Shown here in pieces: positions 31,468 to 40,351 of a stretch of 40,706 nt of DNA. A program made the position numbers and the translations under genes. The notes under the pieces are model-generated. The model searched no databases and had not been told where the DNA came from. It was given only the letters and a program-made list of their open reading frames with translations. The stretch spans positions 1-40,706 of the forward strand of contig JAHHQW010000018.1 of assembly GCA_020026195.1 (NCBI GenBank), given 5' to 3'. The first letter of the stretch is position 1, and each line of letters opens with the position of its first letter. The stretch comes from Prevotella sp. (GTDB lineage: Bacteria; Bacteroidota; Bacteroidia; Bacteroidales; Bacteroidaceae).

Positions 31468-31534
31468 GTGTTTTTCATAGTATTAGATTTAAGGTTAATA
31501 GAAAAGATTGGGATTCAGCGGAATCCCTTTTTTT
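31468..31534 (+). ncRNA. Small RNA cassette, copy 4
   Basis: The core CATAGTATTAGATTTAAGG, then TTAATAGAAAAGATT, and terminator hairpin GGGATTC (31510-31516) with GAATCCC (31521-31527), T7. It points toward the 3' end of the mut operon, about 140 bp before the mut terminator. The spacer between core and hairpin is the most variable of the four. Confidence 0.75.
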
Positions 31535-31671
31535 ATGTCATTACACCTCTTTTGTTGAAATTTTATCCTATAAATTTCTCAAAAATCAATACGGATACTT
31601 TTAGAAATAAATTACGAGTAATTACATATTAATTATTGTGCAGTTACATATACACGCATTATCCATAGAAA

Positions 31672-31705
31672 CAAAAAAGGTGGTGAACATTACATTCACC
31701 ACCTT
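31672..31705 (-). terminator. Terminator of the mutA-mutB operon
   Basis: An 11-bp perfect stem (31677-31687 with 31695-31705) is followed on the minus strand by a run of T. It lies 30 bp past the mutB stop. Confidence 0.88.
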
Positions 31706-31734
31706 ATTATATATAATATGTAAGGAGTAGGGGA

Positions 31735-33885
31735 TTATTCCTCTTCACCTAACATAATCTTCATCATTGTACATGCAGCCTTAGCAACAGAAGTACCAGG
31801 ACCGAAGATTGCAGCAACACCAGCCTTGTAGAGGAAGTCATAGTCCTGAGCAGGGATGACACCACCGGCAATAACCATGATGTCCTCACGACCCATTTCC
31901 TTGAGTTCCTTGATAAGGGCAGGAACAAGAGTCTTGTGACCAGCAGCAAGTGAAGAAACACCAACTGCGTGAACGTCGTTTTCAACAGCTTCGCGAGCAG
32001 CCTCGTGAGGAGTCTGGAACAACGGACCCATATCAACGTCGAAACCACAGTCTGCGTAACCTGTAGCAACTACCTTGGCACCACGGTCGTGACCATCCTG
32101 ACCCATCTTGGCGATGAAGATACGAGGACGACGTCCTTCCTTCTTAGCAAATTCGTCAGTCAGACGGCAAGCTTCCTGGAAGTCTGCATCTGCCTTGCTT
32201 TCTGATTTGTAAACACCTGATATCACGTCAACCTTAGCTTTATAACGTCCGACAATAACTTCGCAAGCATCACTGATTTCACCCAGTGTACAGCGAACCT
32301 TAGCACATTCAACAGCCTTTTCGAGAAGGTTACCTTCGCCAGTCTTTACACATTCTGTAAGAGCAGCAAGTGTACGCTTAACATCTTCCTCGTTACGGTT
32401 AGCTCTAAGTTCCTTAAGACCTTCTTCCTGCTGGATACGAACTGAAGAGTTATCAACTTCAAGAATATCGATAGGATCTTCGTGGTCGAGACGATACTTG
32501 TTAGTACCAACGATAGTCTGGTTACCGCTATCAATACGAGCCTGTGTACGAGCAGCAGCCTCTTCGATACGCATCTTAGGAACACCAGTCTCGATAGCCT
32601 TTGCCATACCGCCGAGTTTCTCGATTTCTTCGATATGTGCCCAAGCCTTGCGAGCAATCTCGTTTGTAAGGCTCTCTACATAGTAAGAACCTGCCCACGG
32701 GTCGATGTGCTTTGTAACCTTTGTTTCGTTCTGTATATAAATCTGTGTATTACGAGCAATACGAGCAGAGAAGTCGGTAGGAAGTGCGATAGCCTCGTCG
32801 AGAGCGTTTGTATGAAGACTCTGTGTGTGACCGAGAACGGCACCCATAGCCTCGATACATGTACGACCAACGTTGTTGTACGGATCCTGCTCTGTAAGTG
32901 ACCATCCTGATGTCTGAGAGTGAGTACGCAGCATCAGAGACTTCGGGTTCTTCGGATCGAACTTCTGGATAACCTTAGCCCAGAGCATACGTGCAGCACG
33001 CATCTTAGCAATTTCCATGAAGTGGTTCATTGAGATACCCCAGAAGAATGACAGACGCGGAGCGAATGCATCGATGTTCAGACCAGCCTTGATGGCAGCG
33101 CGAACATAATCGAGACCGTCGGCGATAGTGTAAGCCAGCTCGATATCAGCTGTAGCACCTGCTTCCTGCATGTGGTAACCAGAGATAGAGATTGAGTTGA
33201 ACTTAGGCATATACTTAGATGTATATTCCATAATATCGCTGATGATACGCATTGAGAATGCAGGCGGGTAGATATATGTGTTACGCACCATGAATTCCTT
33301 CAGAATATCGTTCTGGATAGTACCTGCCATTTCTTCAAGCTTAGCACCCTGTTCCAGACCAGCCACGATGTAGAACGCCATGATAGGCAGAACGGCACCG
33401 TTCATAGTCATAGATACAGACATCTTGTTCAAGGGAATACCATCGAACAGAACCTTCATGTTCTCAACAGAACAGATAGATACACCAGCCTTACCAACAT
33501 CACCGATTACACGTTCGTTATCTGGGTCGTAGCCACGGTGTGTAGGAAGGTCGAATGCAACAGACAGACCCTTCTGACCACTGGCAAGGTTACGACGATA
33601 GAATGCGTTACTCTCCTCAGCTGTAGAGAAACCTGCATACTGACGGATAGTCCACGGACGGTAAGGGTACATCATACTGTACGGACCTCTCAAGAAAGGA
33701 GGCAGACCGGCTGTAAAGTCGAGGTGCTCCATACCGTCAAGGTCTTCTTTTGTATAAACCGGCTTCACTTCAATCTGCTCCGGAGTCTTCCAATTGGGAG
33801 CGATGCTGTGATCTTTCTGCCATTTAAGACCGTCTTTTTCGTTTATACCGGCATAAATATCTATATCATTAAAATTCTTTCTCAT
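31735..33885 (-). CDS. mutB: Methylmalonyl-CoA mutase, large (catalytic) subunit
   Basis: The 716-aa subunit interconverts succinyl-CoA and methylmalonyl-CoA with adenosylcobalamin. The TIM-barrel part has the strongly conserved FLRGPYSMMYPYRPWTIRQY (63-82) and the AEESNAFYRRN that follows it. The C-terminal B12-binding domain has DGHDRG with the cobalt-ligand His near residue 599, then the GVSSLAAGHKTLVP and GGVIP loops. Length is typical. Its start overlaps the mutA stop by 4 bp (ATGA), so the two chains are made together. With mutA and a methylmalonyl-CoA decarboxylase it serves propionate formation from succinate. Confidence 0.97.
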   Translation of the reverse strand: MRKNFNDIDIYAGINEKDGLKWQKDHSIAPNWKTPEQIEVKPVYTKEDLDGMEHLDFTAGLPPFLRGPYSMMYPYRPWTIRQYAGFSTAEESNAFYRRNLASGQKGLSVAFDLPTHRGYDPDNERVIGDVGKAGVSICSVENMKVLFDGIPLNKMSVSMTMNGAVLPIMAFYIVAGLEQGAKLEEMAGTIQNDILKEFMVRNTYIYPPAFSMRIISDIMEYTSKYMPKFNSISISGYHMQEAGATADIELAYTIADGLDYVRAAIKAGLNIDAFAPRLSFFWGISMNHFMEIAKMRAARMLWAKVIQKFDPKNPKSLMLRTHSQTSGWSLTEQDPYNNVGRTCIEAMGAVLGHTQSLHTNALDEAIALPTDFSARIARNTQIYIQNETKVTKHIDPWAGSYYVESLTNEIARKAWAHIEEIEKLGGMAKAIETGVPKMRIEEAAARTQARIDSGNQTIVGTNKYRLDHEDPIDILEVDNSSVRIQQEEGLKELRANRNEEDVKRTLAALTECVKTGEGNLLEKAVECAKVRCTLGEISDACEVIVGRYKAKVDVISGVYKSESKADADFQEACRLTDEFAKKEGRRPRIFIAKMGQDGHDRGAKVVATGYADCGFDVDMGPLFQTPHEAAREAVENDVHAVGVSSLAAGHKTLVPALIKELKEMGREDIMVIAGGVIPAQDYDFLYKAGVAAIFGPGTSVAKAACTMMKIMLGEEE

Positions 33886-35750
33886 TTTATTCCCAATTTA
33901 GCGTTAAAGTCCTTCATTGTTTCCAGTACGTTACACTTAACGTGTACGAAGTTCTCAATACCCATAGCCTTCAGATCTTCCATACATGCCGGAGCACCTG
34001 CTACTACGAACAAAGCTCTGCCGTTAAGATACTTGAATGCTGCGGGAGCATATTCTGCGTATTCGTCATCTTTAGAACAGAGAACGATTACGTCTGCACC
34101 AGCCTTCAGACCAGCATCAACACCTTCTTCAACTGTATTGAAGCCGAGGTTGTCGATAATCTGATAACCTGCTGTGCGGAGGAAGTTAGAGCTGAACTGA
34201 GCTCTTGCCTGACGCCATGCAAGTGAACCGATGGTGAGCATGAATGCGATAGGAGTCTTCTTCTGACTTTCTACGTTCATACGGATAGCTTCGAATTCAG
34301 AAGCCATTCTGTCGAGTTTAACACTCTTATAAGGAGCATTTGTGATTTCTGTATCCAGATCGTGCAAGTATTCAGCCAGAGGCTTCTTGCCGTCTGCAAC
34401 CTCAGTGAAGTTAGGGAACTGGTTAGTACCGAGGAGGAATTCCTTTCTCTTAGCAGTGTCAAGGTGACGGCTGTCGTTAGAAGCAGCAACTGCATCCTGA
34501 ATCTTGCCAGCCTTAGCGTCTGCAAGGAATCCGCCATCTTCTTCGATACCCAGGAATACGTTCCAAGACTCTTTAGAGATAGCTGTTGTAAGTTCTTCGA
34601 TGAAGTAGCTACCAGCAGAAGGATCCACGATCTTGTCGTAGTGACTTTCTTCCTTGAGCAGCAGCTGCTGGTTACGAGCGATACGTTCAGAGAAGTCTGT
34701 CGGTTCCTCGTAAGTAACGTTGAACGGAGTAACAACGATAGAATGAACACCAGCGAGGGCGGCACTCATTGTTTCTGTCTGCGAACGGAGCAGGTTAACG
34801 TAGCTGTCGTACATAGTCATATTATAACGAGTAGTAACGGCATTTACGCACATCTTGCAAGATTCTACGTTAGCAGGTTCATACTTCTTAACGATTTCTG
34901 CCCACAACATACGTGCTGCACGGAACTTAGCGATTTCCATGAAGTAAACGGGAGAAATACTGAGGTTGAACTTAATATTGTTAGCTGCTTCGTCGGCTGT
35001 GAAGCCAGCTTCAGTGAGGAGATTCATGTATTCGTTACCCCAAGCCAGAGCGCATCCGAGTTCCTGACGAACATAAGCGCCGTTGTCACCTAAGCGGTTG
35101 GCATTGATTGTAACGCATCTGAACTGAGGATAATCCTTAAATACCTTAACGATGTCCTTAGCTTCAGCAAGATATTTTTCTGTATCCTTGCCCTGCATAA
35201 CCATGAGGCGCAGAGGATCCCAGTCGATAGAACCAACAATCTTCTTCTTGTCGCATCCCTTTGCAGAGATGTATTTGTCGATGAGTACTGCAAGTTCGTG
35301 AGTCTTTTCGAGTGAAGTACGATAGTTTACTTCAACGATTTCGCAATAGATGTCCTTGAGCAGGTTGCTTACGAATGCTTCGTTTACTTTGTCGCCGGGG
35401 ATAACAAACTCGAGAGAGTCGATACCTCTGTTGAGAACGTCGAGAGCTTTCTTGTTAGCCTCAATAGCATCATCTGCATAAATGTTCTGACGTACATACC
35501 AAGAATTGTCTTGTGTCTTGTTACCTCTTACGAAGGGGAACTCGCCGGGTAATGCTTCCGGTGTTTTCAGTTCTTTAAGGTCTTCTCTGCGATAGAAAGG
35601 CTGCATGTTGAAACCTTCGCCTGTTCTCCAGACAAGTCGTTTCTCAAAGTCTGCACCATCCTTCGCAAGATCGCTTTCGATCTTTGCACGCCATTCTTCT
35701 TTTGTGGGAGCTTTAAATTCCGCAAAAAGTTTTTTGTTGTTGTTTGACAT
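33882..35750 (-). CDS. mutA: Methylmalonyl-CoA mutase, small subunit
   Basis: The 622-aa subunit is homologous to the large one along its barrel but catalytically silent: in the C-terminal domain the B12 motif DxHxxG is replaced (GSLAWRQARAQF), as in other small subunits. It pairs with MutB as a heterodimer. N-terminal FAEFKAPTKEEWRAKIE is typical of small subunits. It is the first gene of the two-gene operon, with a good -7 element 52 bp upstream and a palindrome between promoter and start codon that may be an operator. Confidence 0.95.
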   Translation of the reverse strand: MSNNNKKLFAEFKAPTKEEWRAKIESDLAKDGADFEKRLVWRTGEGFNMQPFYRREDLKELKTPEALPGEFPFVRGNKTQDNSWYVRQNIYADDAIEANKKALDVLNRGIDSLEFVIPGDKVNEAFVSNLLKDIYCEIVEVNYRTSLEKTHELAVLIDKYISAKGCDKKKIVGSIDWDPLRLMVMQGKDTEKYLAEAKDIVKVFKDYPQFRCVTINANRLGDNGAYVRQELGCALAWGNEYMNLLTEAGFTADEAANNIKFNLSISPVYFMEIAKFRAARMLWAEIVKKYEPANVESCKMCVNAVTTRYNMTMYDSYVNLLRSQTETMSAALAGVHSIVVTPFNVTYEEPTDFSERIARNQQLLLKEESHYDKIVDPSAGSYFIEELTTAISKESWNVFLGIEEDGGFLADAKAGKIQDAVAASNDSRHLDTAKRKEFLLGTNQFPNFTEVADGKKPLAEYLHDLDTEITNAPYKSVKLDRMASEFEAIRMNVESQKKTPIAFMLTIGSLAWRQARAQFSSNFLRTAGYQIIDNLGFNTVEEGVDAGLKAGADVIVLCSKDDEYAEYAPAAFKYLNGRALFVVAGAPACMEDLKAMGIENFVHVKCNVLETMKDFNAKLGIK

Positions 35751-35777
35751 TGTGCTTTCTATATTATATAAGTTATA

Positions 35778-35789
35778 TGATTTTTATCA
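35778..35789 (-). promoter_or_regulatory. Palindrome TGATTTTTATCA in the mut leader (FNR-like core)
   Basis: This 12-nt palindrome is the same as the core of the FNR-type boxes at small RNA copies 1 and 2, but the outer T/A pair is lost. It lies about 10 bp downstream of the predicted mut transcription start, so a bound protein would be expected to repress. Confidence 0.4.
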
Positions 35790-35801
35790 CATTTACTTTT
35801 G

Positions 35802-35809
35802 CAAAGATA
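35802..35809 (-). promoter_or_regulatory. -7 element of the mutA-mutB operon
   Basis: Read on the minus strand it is TATCTTTG, a perfect TAnnTTTG. The leader would be about 45 nt. Confidence 0.7.
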
Positions 35810-35909
35810 ATAGGATTTTTCCTTATCATCATAAAAAACAATATAAAAAACGTCAAACTCTCGGAAAAACCGGACAATCCCTGCTTTTATGTAAAATAAT
35901 TCGATATAA

Positions 35910-35942
35910 TTGGGCAAATACAAGTTTTAAATATTACTTTTG
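35910..35942 (+). promoter_or_regulatory. Promoter of the AspT/YidE-family transporter
   Basis: TTGGG at 35910-35914 and TACTTTTG at 35935-35942, a perfect TAnnTTTG, 22 bp before the ATG at 35965. This supports the 35965 start and rules out the longer frame from 35605. Confidence 0.65.
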
Positions 35943-35964
35943 CACGCAGAATAAAATTTATATT

Positions 35965-37656
35965 ATGGAATGGTTAATTAAATTGTTTACCGACACCGAC
36001 TCTATAGCGCATATTGCTATGCTCTATTCGCTGGTAATTGCGGTAGGTGTACTGCTGGGAAAAATTAAAATCGGCGGTATCTCGTTAGGTGTTACATTTG
36101 TTTTGTTTGCCGGTATCGTGGCCGGTCATTTCGGACTCACAGCTCCTGCGGCTACAGTTCACTTTCTTCAGGAATTCGGACTTATATTGTTCGTTTTCTG
36201 TATCGGTCTTCAGGTAGGACCCGGTTTCTTCGAAAGTTTCCGTAAGGGCGGTGTTCCTATGAACCTCATGGCAGTACTGATTGTACTTCTCGACTGTGCA
36301 GTGATGTTTGCATGTTTCTTCATCTTCTTCGATGATCATTCAGCAACAAACCTCGCTATGATGACAGGTACTCTCTTCGGTGCCGTTACTAACACTCCGG
36401 GTCTTGGTGCTGCAACAGAAGCCCTTCACTCATTCGATTCAATTAAAGACCTGCCCATCGCATCGGGATATGCTTGTGCTTACCCCCTCGGTGTTCTCGG
36501 CATCATCGGTGCAACAATCGCGCTGCGCTTTATCTGCCGTGTAGATCTCAGCGAAGAAGAAAAGAAACTTCACGAAGCTGAAGGCGGCGACGTAACAGTT
36601 AAACCTTACCGTATGCACCTCGAAGTACAGAACGAACAGGTTCGCGGCAAGTCTCTTAAGGATATGCGTCAGATCTTCGGACGCGCATTCGTTTGTACAC
36701 GTATCCTTCACAACGGACACGTAAGTATTCCTAATGGAAATTCTATTCTCGAATTAGGCGACCAGATTTATGTTACATGTGCTGAAGCTGATGTAGAGAC
36801 TGTCGTTTCTTTCATCGGTCCGAAAATCACAGTAGACTGGGACAAGCAGGATATGCCTCTTACAAGCAAGGACGTTGTCATCACACGTTCTAAGATTAAT
36901 GGTAAGACACTTGCACAGCTGCGTTTCTCTAATATATATGGTGTAAACGTAACACGTATCGAGCGTCAGGGTATGGACCTCTTCGCACGTGCAGGACTTC
37001 CACTGCTGGTTGGTGACCGCCTTACAATCGTTGGTCGTGAAGACTCTGTAGAACGTGCTGCATCTGCAGTAGGTAACTCTACAAAGACTCTTAATCATCC
37101 TAATATCGCAACAATCTTCCTCGGTATCATGGTAGGTGTTATCTTCGGTATGCTTCCTATCGCAATCCCTGGAATGAGCGTTCCCTTGAAGTTGGGTATT
37201 GCCGGTGGTCCGCTGGTTATCGCCATCCTCATTGGTCGTTTCGGATATAAGTTTAAACTTATCACATACACATCTACAAGTGCTAACCTGATGCTTCGTG
37301 AGTTCGGACTCTGTCTGTTCCTTGCGAGTGTCGGAATCAAGGCCGGCGGTACATTCGTCGATACACTTGTTGAAGGTGATGGAATTAAATACCTCTATAC
37401 AGGTGTGCTGATTACTATAATACCTATTCTTATAGTAGGTGCAATAGCACGTTGGAAGCTCAAGCTCAACTACTACACGCTGATGGGTATGATTGCCGGT
37501 TCGCATACTGACCCGCCAGCACTTGCATACGCAAACTCTGTAGCTCCTACAGATGCACCTGCGGTAGGTTATTCTACAGTATATCCGCTTGCAATGTTCC
37601 TTAGAATTCTTACGGCGCAGCTTATAATAATGCTTGCTTGCCCGTATTTCTTATAG
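35965..37656 (+). CDS. AspT/YidE-family transporter with two RCK_C domains
   Basis: From the ATG at 35965 the protein is 563 aa, the usual size of the family. The open frame runs back to 35605, but that part lies antisense to mutA and upstream of the promoter. The protein has two membrane halves of about five helices each (LYSLVIAVGVLLG to ~185, and ~385-563). Between them are two RCK_C/TrkA_C domains (~215-285 and ~295-370), as in the aspartate:alanine antiporter AspT and E. coli YidE. The motifs GAVTNTPGLGAA (~133) and GSHTDPPALAYAN (~514) are the family's paired signature. Substrate not known; a dicarboxylate would fit the succinate/propionate neighbours, by inference. Confidence 0.88.
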   Translation: MEWLIKLFTDTDSIAHIAMLYSLVIAVGVLLGKIKIGGISLGVTFVLFAGIVAGHFGLTAPAATVHFLQEFGLILFVFCIGLQVGPGFFESFRKGGVPMNLMAVLIVLLDCAVMFACFFIFFDDHSATNLAMMTGTLFGAVTNTPGLGAATEALHSFDSIKDLPIASGYACAYPLGVLGIIGATIALRFICRVDLSEEEKKLHEAEGGDVTVKPYRMHLEVQNEQVRGKSLKDMRQIFGRAFVCTRILHNGHVSIPNGNSILELGDQIYVTCAEADVETVVSFIGPKITVDWDKQDMPLTSKDVVITRSKINGKTLAQLRFSNIYGVNVTRIERQGMDLFARAGLPLLVGDRLTIVGREDSVERAASAVGNSTKTLNHPNIATIFLGIMVGVIFGMLPIAIPGMSVPLKLGIAGGPLVIAILIGRFGYKFKLITYTSTSANLMLREFGLCLFLASVGIKAGGTFVDTLVEGDGIKYLYTGVLITIIPILIVGAIARWKLKLNYYTLMGMIAGSHTDPPALAYANSVAPTDAPAVGYSTVYPLAMFLRILTAQLIIMLACPYFL

Positions 37657-37664
37657 GATAAGAT

Positions 37665-37715
37665 AAAAAAATTGAGAAAAGAAGAAATAAAAGTCTTCTT
37701 TTTTCAATTTTTTTT
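37665..37715 (+). terminator. Terminator after the transporter
   Basis: A ~20-bp A/T-rich stem (37665-37684 with 37694-37713, one G-U pair) with T run. It separates the transporter from the decarboxylase operon. Confidence 0.75.
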
Positions 37716-37784
37716 ATGTATCTTCGTTCTCTATTATGAAACGATACTTCTCAAAATAATTTGAATAACAATAGATATAATAAT

Positions 37785-38699
37785 ATGAAAAAAATCGGAC
37801 TGATATTAGGAATGTTTCTACTCTGTACGAATATGATGTTCGGACAGGGAGCAAACAATATCCGCATCAACGAGGTACTTACAATCAACACCGAGAGTCT
37901 GATAGACGAGTACGGCAGGAACAAACCCTGGGTGGAACTCGCCAATGTGGCATTCTCTTCTTATAACATCAGGGGAATGTACATCACGACAGACCGACGT
38001 GTTCTCGACAAGAATATGTCTGTACCCGAGAGAATGAAATTAATGTCGCAGATACCTAACGATGAAAAGATGAAGTTAGGCGTCAAGGGACATATCGTAT
38101 TCTTCCTTAACTCCAATCCGGCAGACGGTTCTGTAAATCTGTCAGCACAGGTAAATGAGGAAAAAAGCACATGGATTGGTCTTTACAATGCCAATGCCGT
38201 AACGCTGATAGACTCTGTAACAGTTCCTGTTCTTGCCCCAAATACATCGTATGCACGTCATACTGACGGTTCTGCAAAGTGGGTGGTTAAGTCTGAAGAT
38301 GCTGTAACGCCGGCAATAAGCAACTATATTACGGTAGACGAGACAAAGGTAGAACGCCTCAAGCGCGAAGATCCCTATGGTTTTGGTATTACAGTTCTCT
38401 CAATGGGTATCGTATTCTTCTGTCTTGCTCTTCTCTTCATATTCTTCAAACTCTTCGGACAGTTTATGTTCCATGTGTCAAAGCATAAGGTAGAGAAAGA
38501 ATTTGAAAGCGAAGAGGCTGCCGGAGCTTCATCCGCTGCAAACAACAGTACTAAGACAGATGCTGAGGATGAGACAGATGTGATAATGGCAGTAATCTCA
38601 ATGGCTCTGCGTGAGAGTGCAGGAGGATTCCACGACACAGAGAGTAACATCATCACTATCCGTCCCAAAAACACACACTGGACTAATTCAAAACATTAA
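37785..38699 (+). CDS. oadG: OadG-type decarboxylase gamma subunit fused to an N-terminal lamin-tail-like domain
   Basis: From the ATG at 37785 the protein is 304 aa; the in-frame TTG at 37761 would put 8 residues before the signal peptide and is unlikely. It has a signal peptide (ILGMFLLCTNMMFGQ). A beta-rich outside domain follows (IRINEVLTINTESLIDEYG, KPWVELAN, NIRGMYIT), as in lamin-tail domains. Then comes one membrane helix (~204-226, GITVLSMGIVFFCLALLFIF) and an acidic cytoplasmic tail. Ordinary OadG is ~80-100 aa and corresponds to the membrane helix plus tail. It anchors the Na+-pumping biotin decarboxylase. The extracytoplasmic domain is a Bacteroidota feature of unknown purpose. 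A near-consensus promoter (TATCTTCG, 37719-37726) lies upstream. Confidence 0.82.
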   Translation: MKKIGLILGMFLLCTNMMFGQGANNIRINEVLTINTESLIDEYGRNKPWVELANVAFSSYNIRGMYITTDRRVLDKNMSVPERMKLMSQIPNDEKMKLGVKGHIVFFLNSNPADGSVNLSAQVNEEKSTWIGLYNANAVTLIDSVTVPVLAPNTSYARHTDGSAKWVVKSEDAVTPAISNYITVDETKVERLKREDPYGFGITVLSMGIVFFCLALLFIFFKLFGQFMFHVSKHKVEKEFESEEAAGASSAANNSTKTDAEDETDVIMAVISMALRESAGGFHDTESNIITIRPKNTHWTNSKH

Positions 38700-38721
38700 T
38701 CAATAAAACAATCATAAAGCA

Positions 38722-39168
38722 ATGGAAAAGTATCAATATAGAGTAAACGGAAAAGATTATGATGTCGAGATTTCTGCTAATGACGGCGCCGTAGCACAGG
38801 TAATGGTTAACGGAAAGGCCTTCGAAGTTGAGATTCGTAATAACGAAGGAGCAAAGAAGAGTCAGGTAGTTCGTCCCGTGGCAGCTCCTCAGGCACAGCC
38901 CGCTCCCGCAGCAGCACCTCAGCCGGCACCAGCAGCTACACAGACAGCTGGCAAGGGCGCTAAGGTAACAGCACCGCTGCCAGGAACAATTACAGACATC
39001 TGCGTCAAGGTTGGCGATTCAGTAAATGAAGGCGATACAGTGGTAATACTTGAGGCCATGAAGATGCAGAACAACATCGAGGCAGAATGTGCCGGTAATG
39101 TAACTTCTATATTAGTAAACAAGGGTGACTCTGTAATGGAAGGCACCGCACTGATAACAATTGGATAA
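38722..39168 (+). CDS. Biotin carboxyl carrier subunit of a Na+-pumping decarboxylase
   Basis: The 148-aa protein has a short N-terminal domain (YRVNGKDYDVEI), a flexible Ala/Pro/Gln-rich linker (~53-76) and a biotinyl domain (~80-148). The domain carries the biotinylation motif EAMKM with Lys114. It carries CO2 between the carboxyltransferase and the membrane beta subunit. It lies between oadG and oadB, 22 bp after the former and 1 bp before the latter, which matches mmdC of methylmalonyl-CoA decarboxylase or the carrier part of oxaloacetate decarboxylase. Confidence 0.93.
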   Translation: MEKYQYRVNGKDYDVEISANDGAVAQVMVNGKAFEVEIRNNEGAKKSQVVRPVAAPQAQPAPAAAPQPAPAATQTAGKGAKVTAPLPGTITDICVKVGDSVNEGDTVVILEAMKMQNNIEAECAGNVTSILVNKGDSVMEGTALITIG

Positions 39169-39169
39169 T

Positions 39170-40327
39170 ATGGATTTCGTAGATTTTATAGTAAAAAACT
39201 TCCAGGAGTTTATAACGTACACGGGATTCGCCAATGCTACTGCAGGTAACATTATAATGATTCTCGTAGGTGCGCTGTTCATCTATCTGGCGATAAAGAA
39301 AGATTTTGAACCGCTGCTCCTCGTGCCCATCGGACTGGGTATTATCCTGGGTAACATCCCCTTCAAGGCTGATGCGGGATTGGAAATTGGTCTTTACGAA
39401 GATAATTCGGTACTTAATATTTTCTATCAGGGTGTTCGTCAGGGATGGTATCCACCTCTGGTGTTCTTAGGAATCGGTGCAATGACCGACTTCTCCTCGC
39501 TGATAGCTAATCCGAAACTTATCCTCATCGGTGCAGCAGCACAGTTTGGTATCTTTGGAGCATACATGGTAGCTCTTGCAATGGGCTTTGAGCCTAACCA
39601 GGCAGCAGGTATCGCCATCATTGGTGGTGCCGACGGTCCTACAGCAATCTTCCTCAGCTCTAAACTCTGTCCTAACCTTATGGGTGCCATTGCAGTATGT
39701 GCTTATTCATATATGGCACTTGTTCCTGTTATCCAGCCGTTTATCATGCGACTGATGACTACAGACAAAGAGCGTAAAATCCGCATGAAGCCTGCTCGCG
39801 TGGTAAGTCAGACAGAACGTATTCTGTTCCCGATTATCGGACTTCTGATGACTACATTCCTCGTACCTTCAGGTCTTCCTCTGCTTGGTATGCTGTTCTT
39901 TGGTAACCTTCTTAAAGAATCAGGTAAGACAACACGTCTTGCAAAGACAGCAGGCAGTTCGCTGAACGATATCGTAGTAGTACTTCTCGGTCTTACTGTA
40001 GGTTGTTCTACACAGGCGAGCGAGTTCCTCACAATGAACACAGTACTTATCTTCTGTCTTGGTGCAGCAGCCTTTGCCATTGCAACAATGAGTGGTATCC
40101 TCTTCGTTAAGTTTATGAACCTCTTCCTCCCTGAAGGAAAGAAGATTAACCCGCTGATTGGTAATGCCGGAGTAAGTGCCGTTCCTATGAGTGCACGTAT
40201 CTCTAACAACATGGGTCTGGAGTACGACCGTCGTAACTTCCTTCTCATGCATGCCATGGGTCCGAACGTTGCAGGTGTAATCGGCAGTGCCGTAGCAGCT
40301 GGTACATTACTCGGATTTATCGGATAA
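39170..40327 (+). CDS. oadB: Na+-translocating decarboxylase beta subunit (OadB/MmdB)
   Basis: A 385-aa membrane protein from the ATG at 39170; a TTG at 39161 overlapping the previous gene is less likely. The family signature GGADGPTAIF (Asp near residue 155, essential for Na+ transport in the Klebsiella enzyme) is present, as are MTDFSSLIANPK (~105) and GNAGVSAVPMSARIS (~335). It decarboxylates carboxybiotin and pumps out Na+. Next to mutAB the likely substrate is methylmalonyl-CoA, but oxaloacetate cannot be excluded by sequence. It is the last gene of the operon. Confidence 0.95.
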   Translation: MDFVDFIVKNFQEFITYTGFANATAGNIIMILVGALFIYLAIKKDFEPLLLVPIGLGIILGNIPFKADAGLEIGLYEDNSVLNIFYQGVRQGWYPPLVFLGIGAMTDFSSLIANPKLILIGAAAQFGIFGAYMVALAMGFEPNQAAGIAIIGGADGPTAIFLSSKLCPNLMGAIAVCAYSYMALVPVIQPFIMRLMTTDKERKIRMKPARVVSQTERILFPIIGLLMTTFLVPSGLPLLGMLFFGNLLKESGKTTRLAKTAGSSLNDIVVVLLGLTVGCSTQASEFLTMNTVLIFCLGAAAFAIATMSGILFVKFMNLFLPEGKKINPLIGNAGVSAVPMSARISNNMGLEYDRRNFLLMHAMGPNVAGVIGSAVAAGTLLGFIG

Positions 40328-40351
40328 AGTTATTTTAGAATTAATATTTCT

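Larger units (their letters stand above)
31003..31734. other. Gene-free stretch holding small RNA copies 3 and 4 and the mut terminator
   Basis: Apart from the two RNA cassettes and the mut terminator, these 730 bp are AT-rich with no credible ORF. Confidence 0.65.

Noticed and set aside
34362..35093. 243-codon plus-strand frame inside mutA
   Set aside because: Antisense shadow of a well-conserved enzyme gene.
35605..35964. 120-codon N-terminal extension of the transporter frame
   Set aside because: It lies antisense to mutA, upstream of a good promoter at 35910-35942, and does not look like a membrane-protein N-terminus. The ATG at 35965 gives the normal family length.
36754..37506. 250-codon minus-strand frame inside the AspT-like transporter
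   Set aside because: Antisense shadow, rich in Cys/Thr/His with no recognisable domain.
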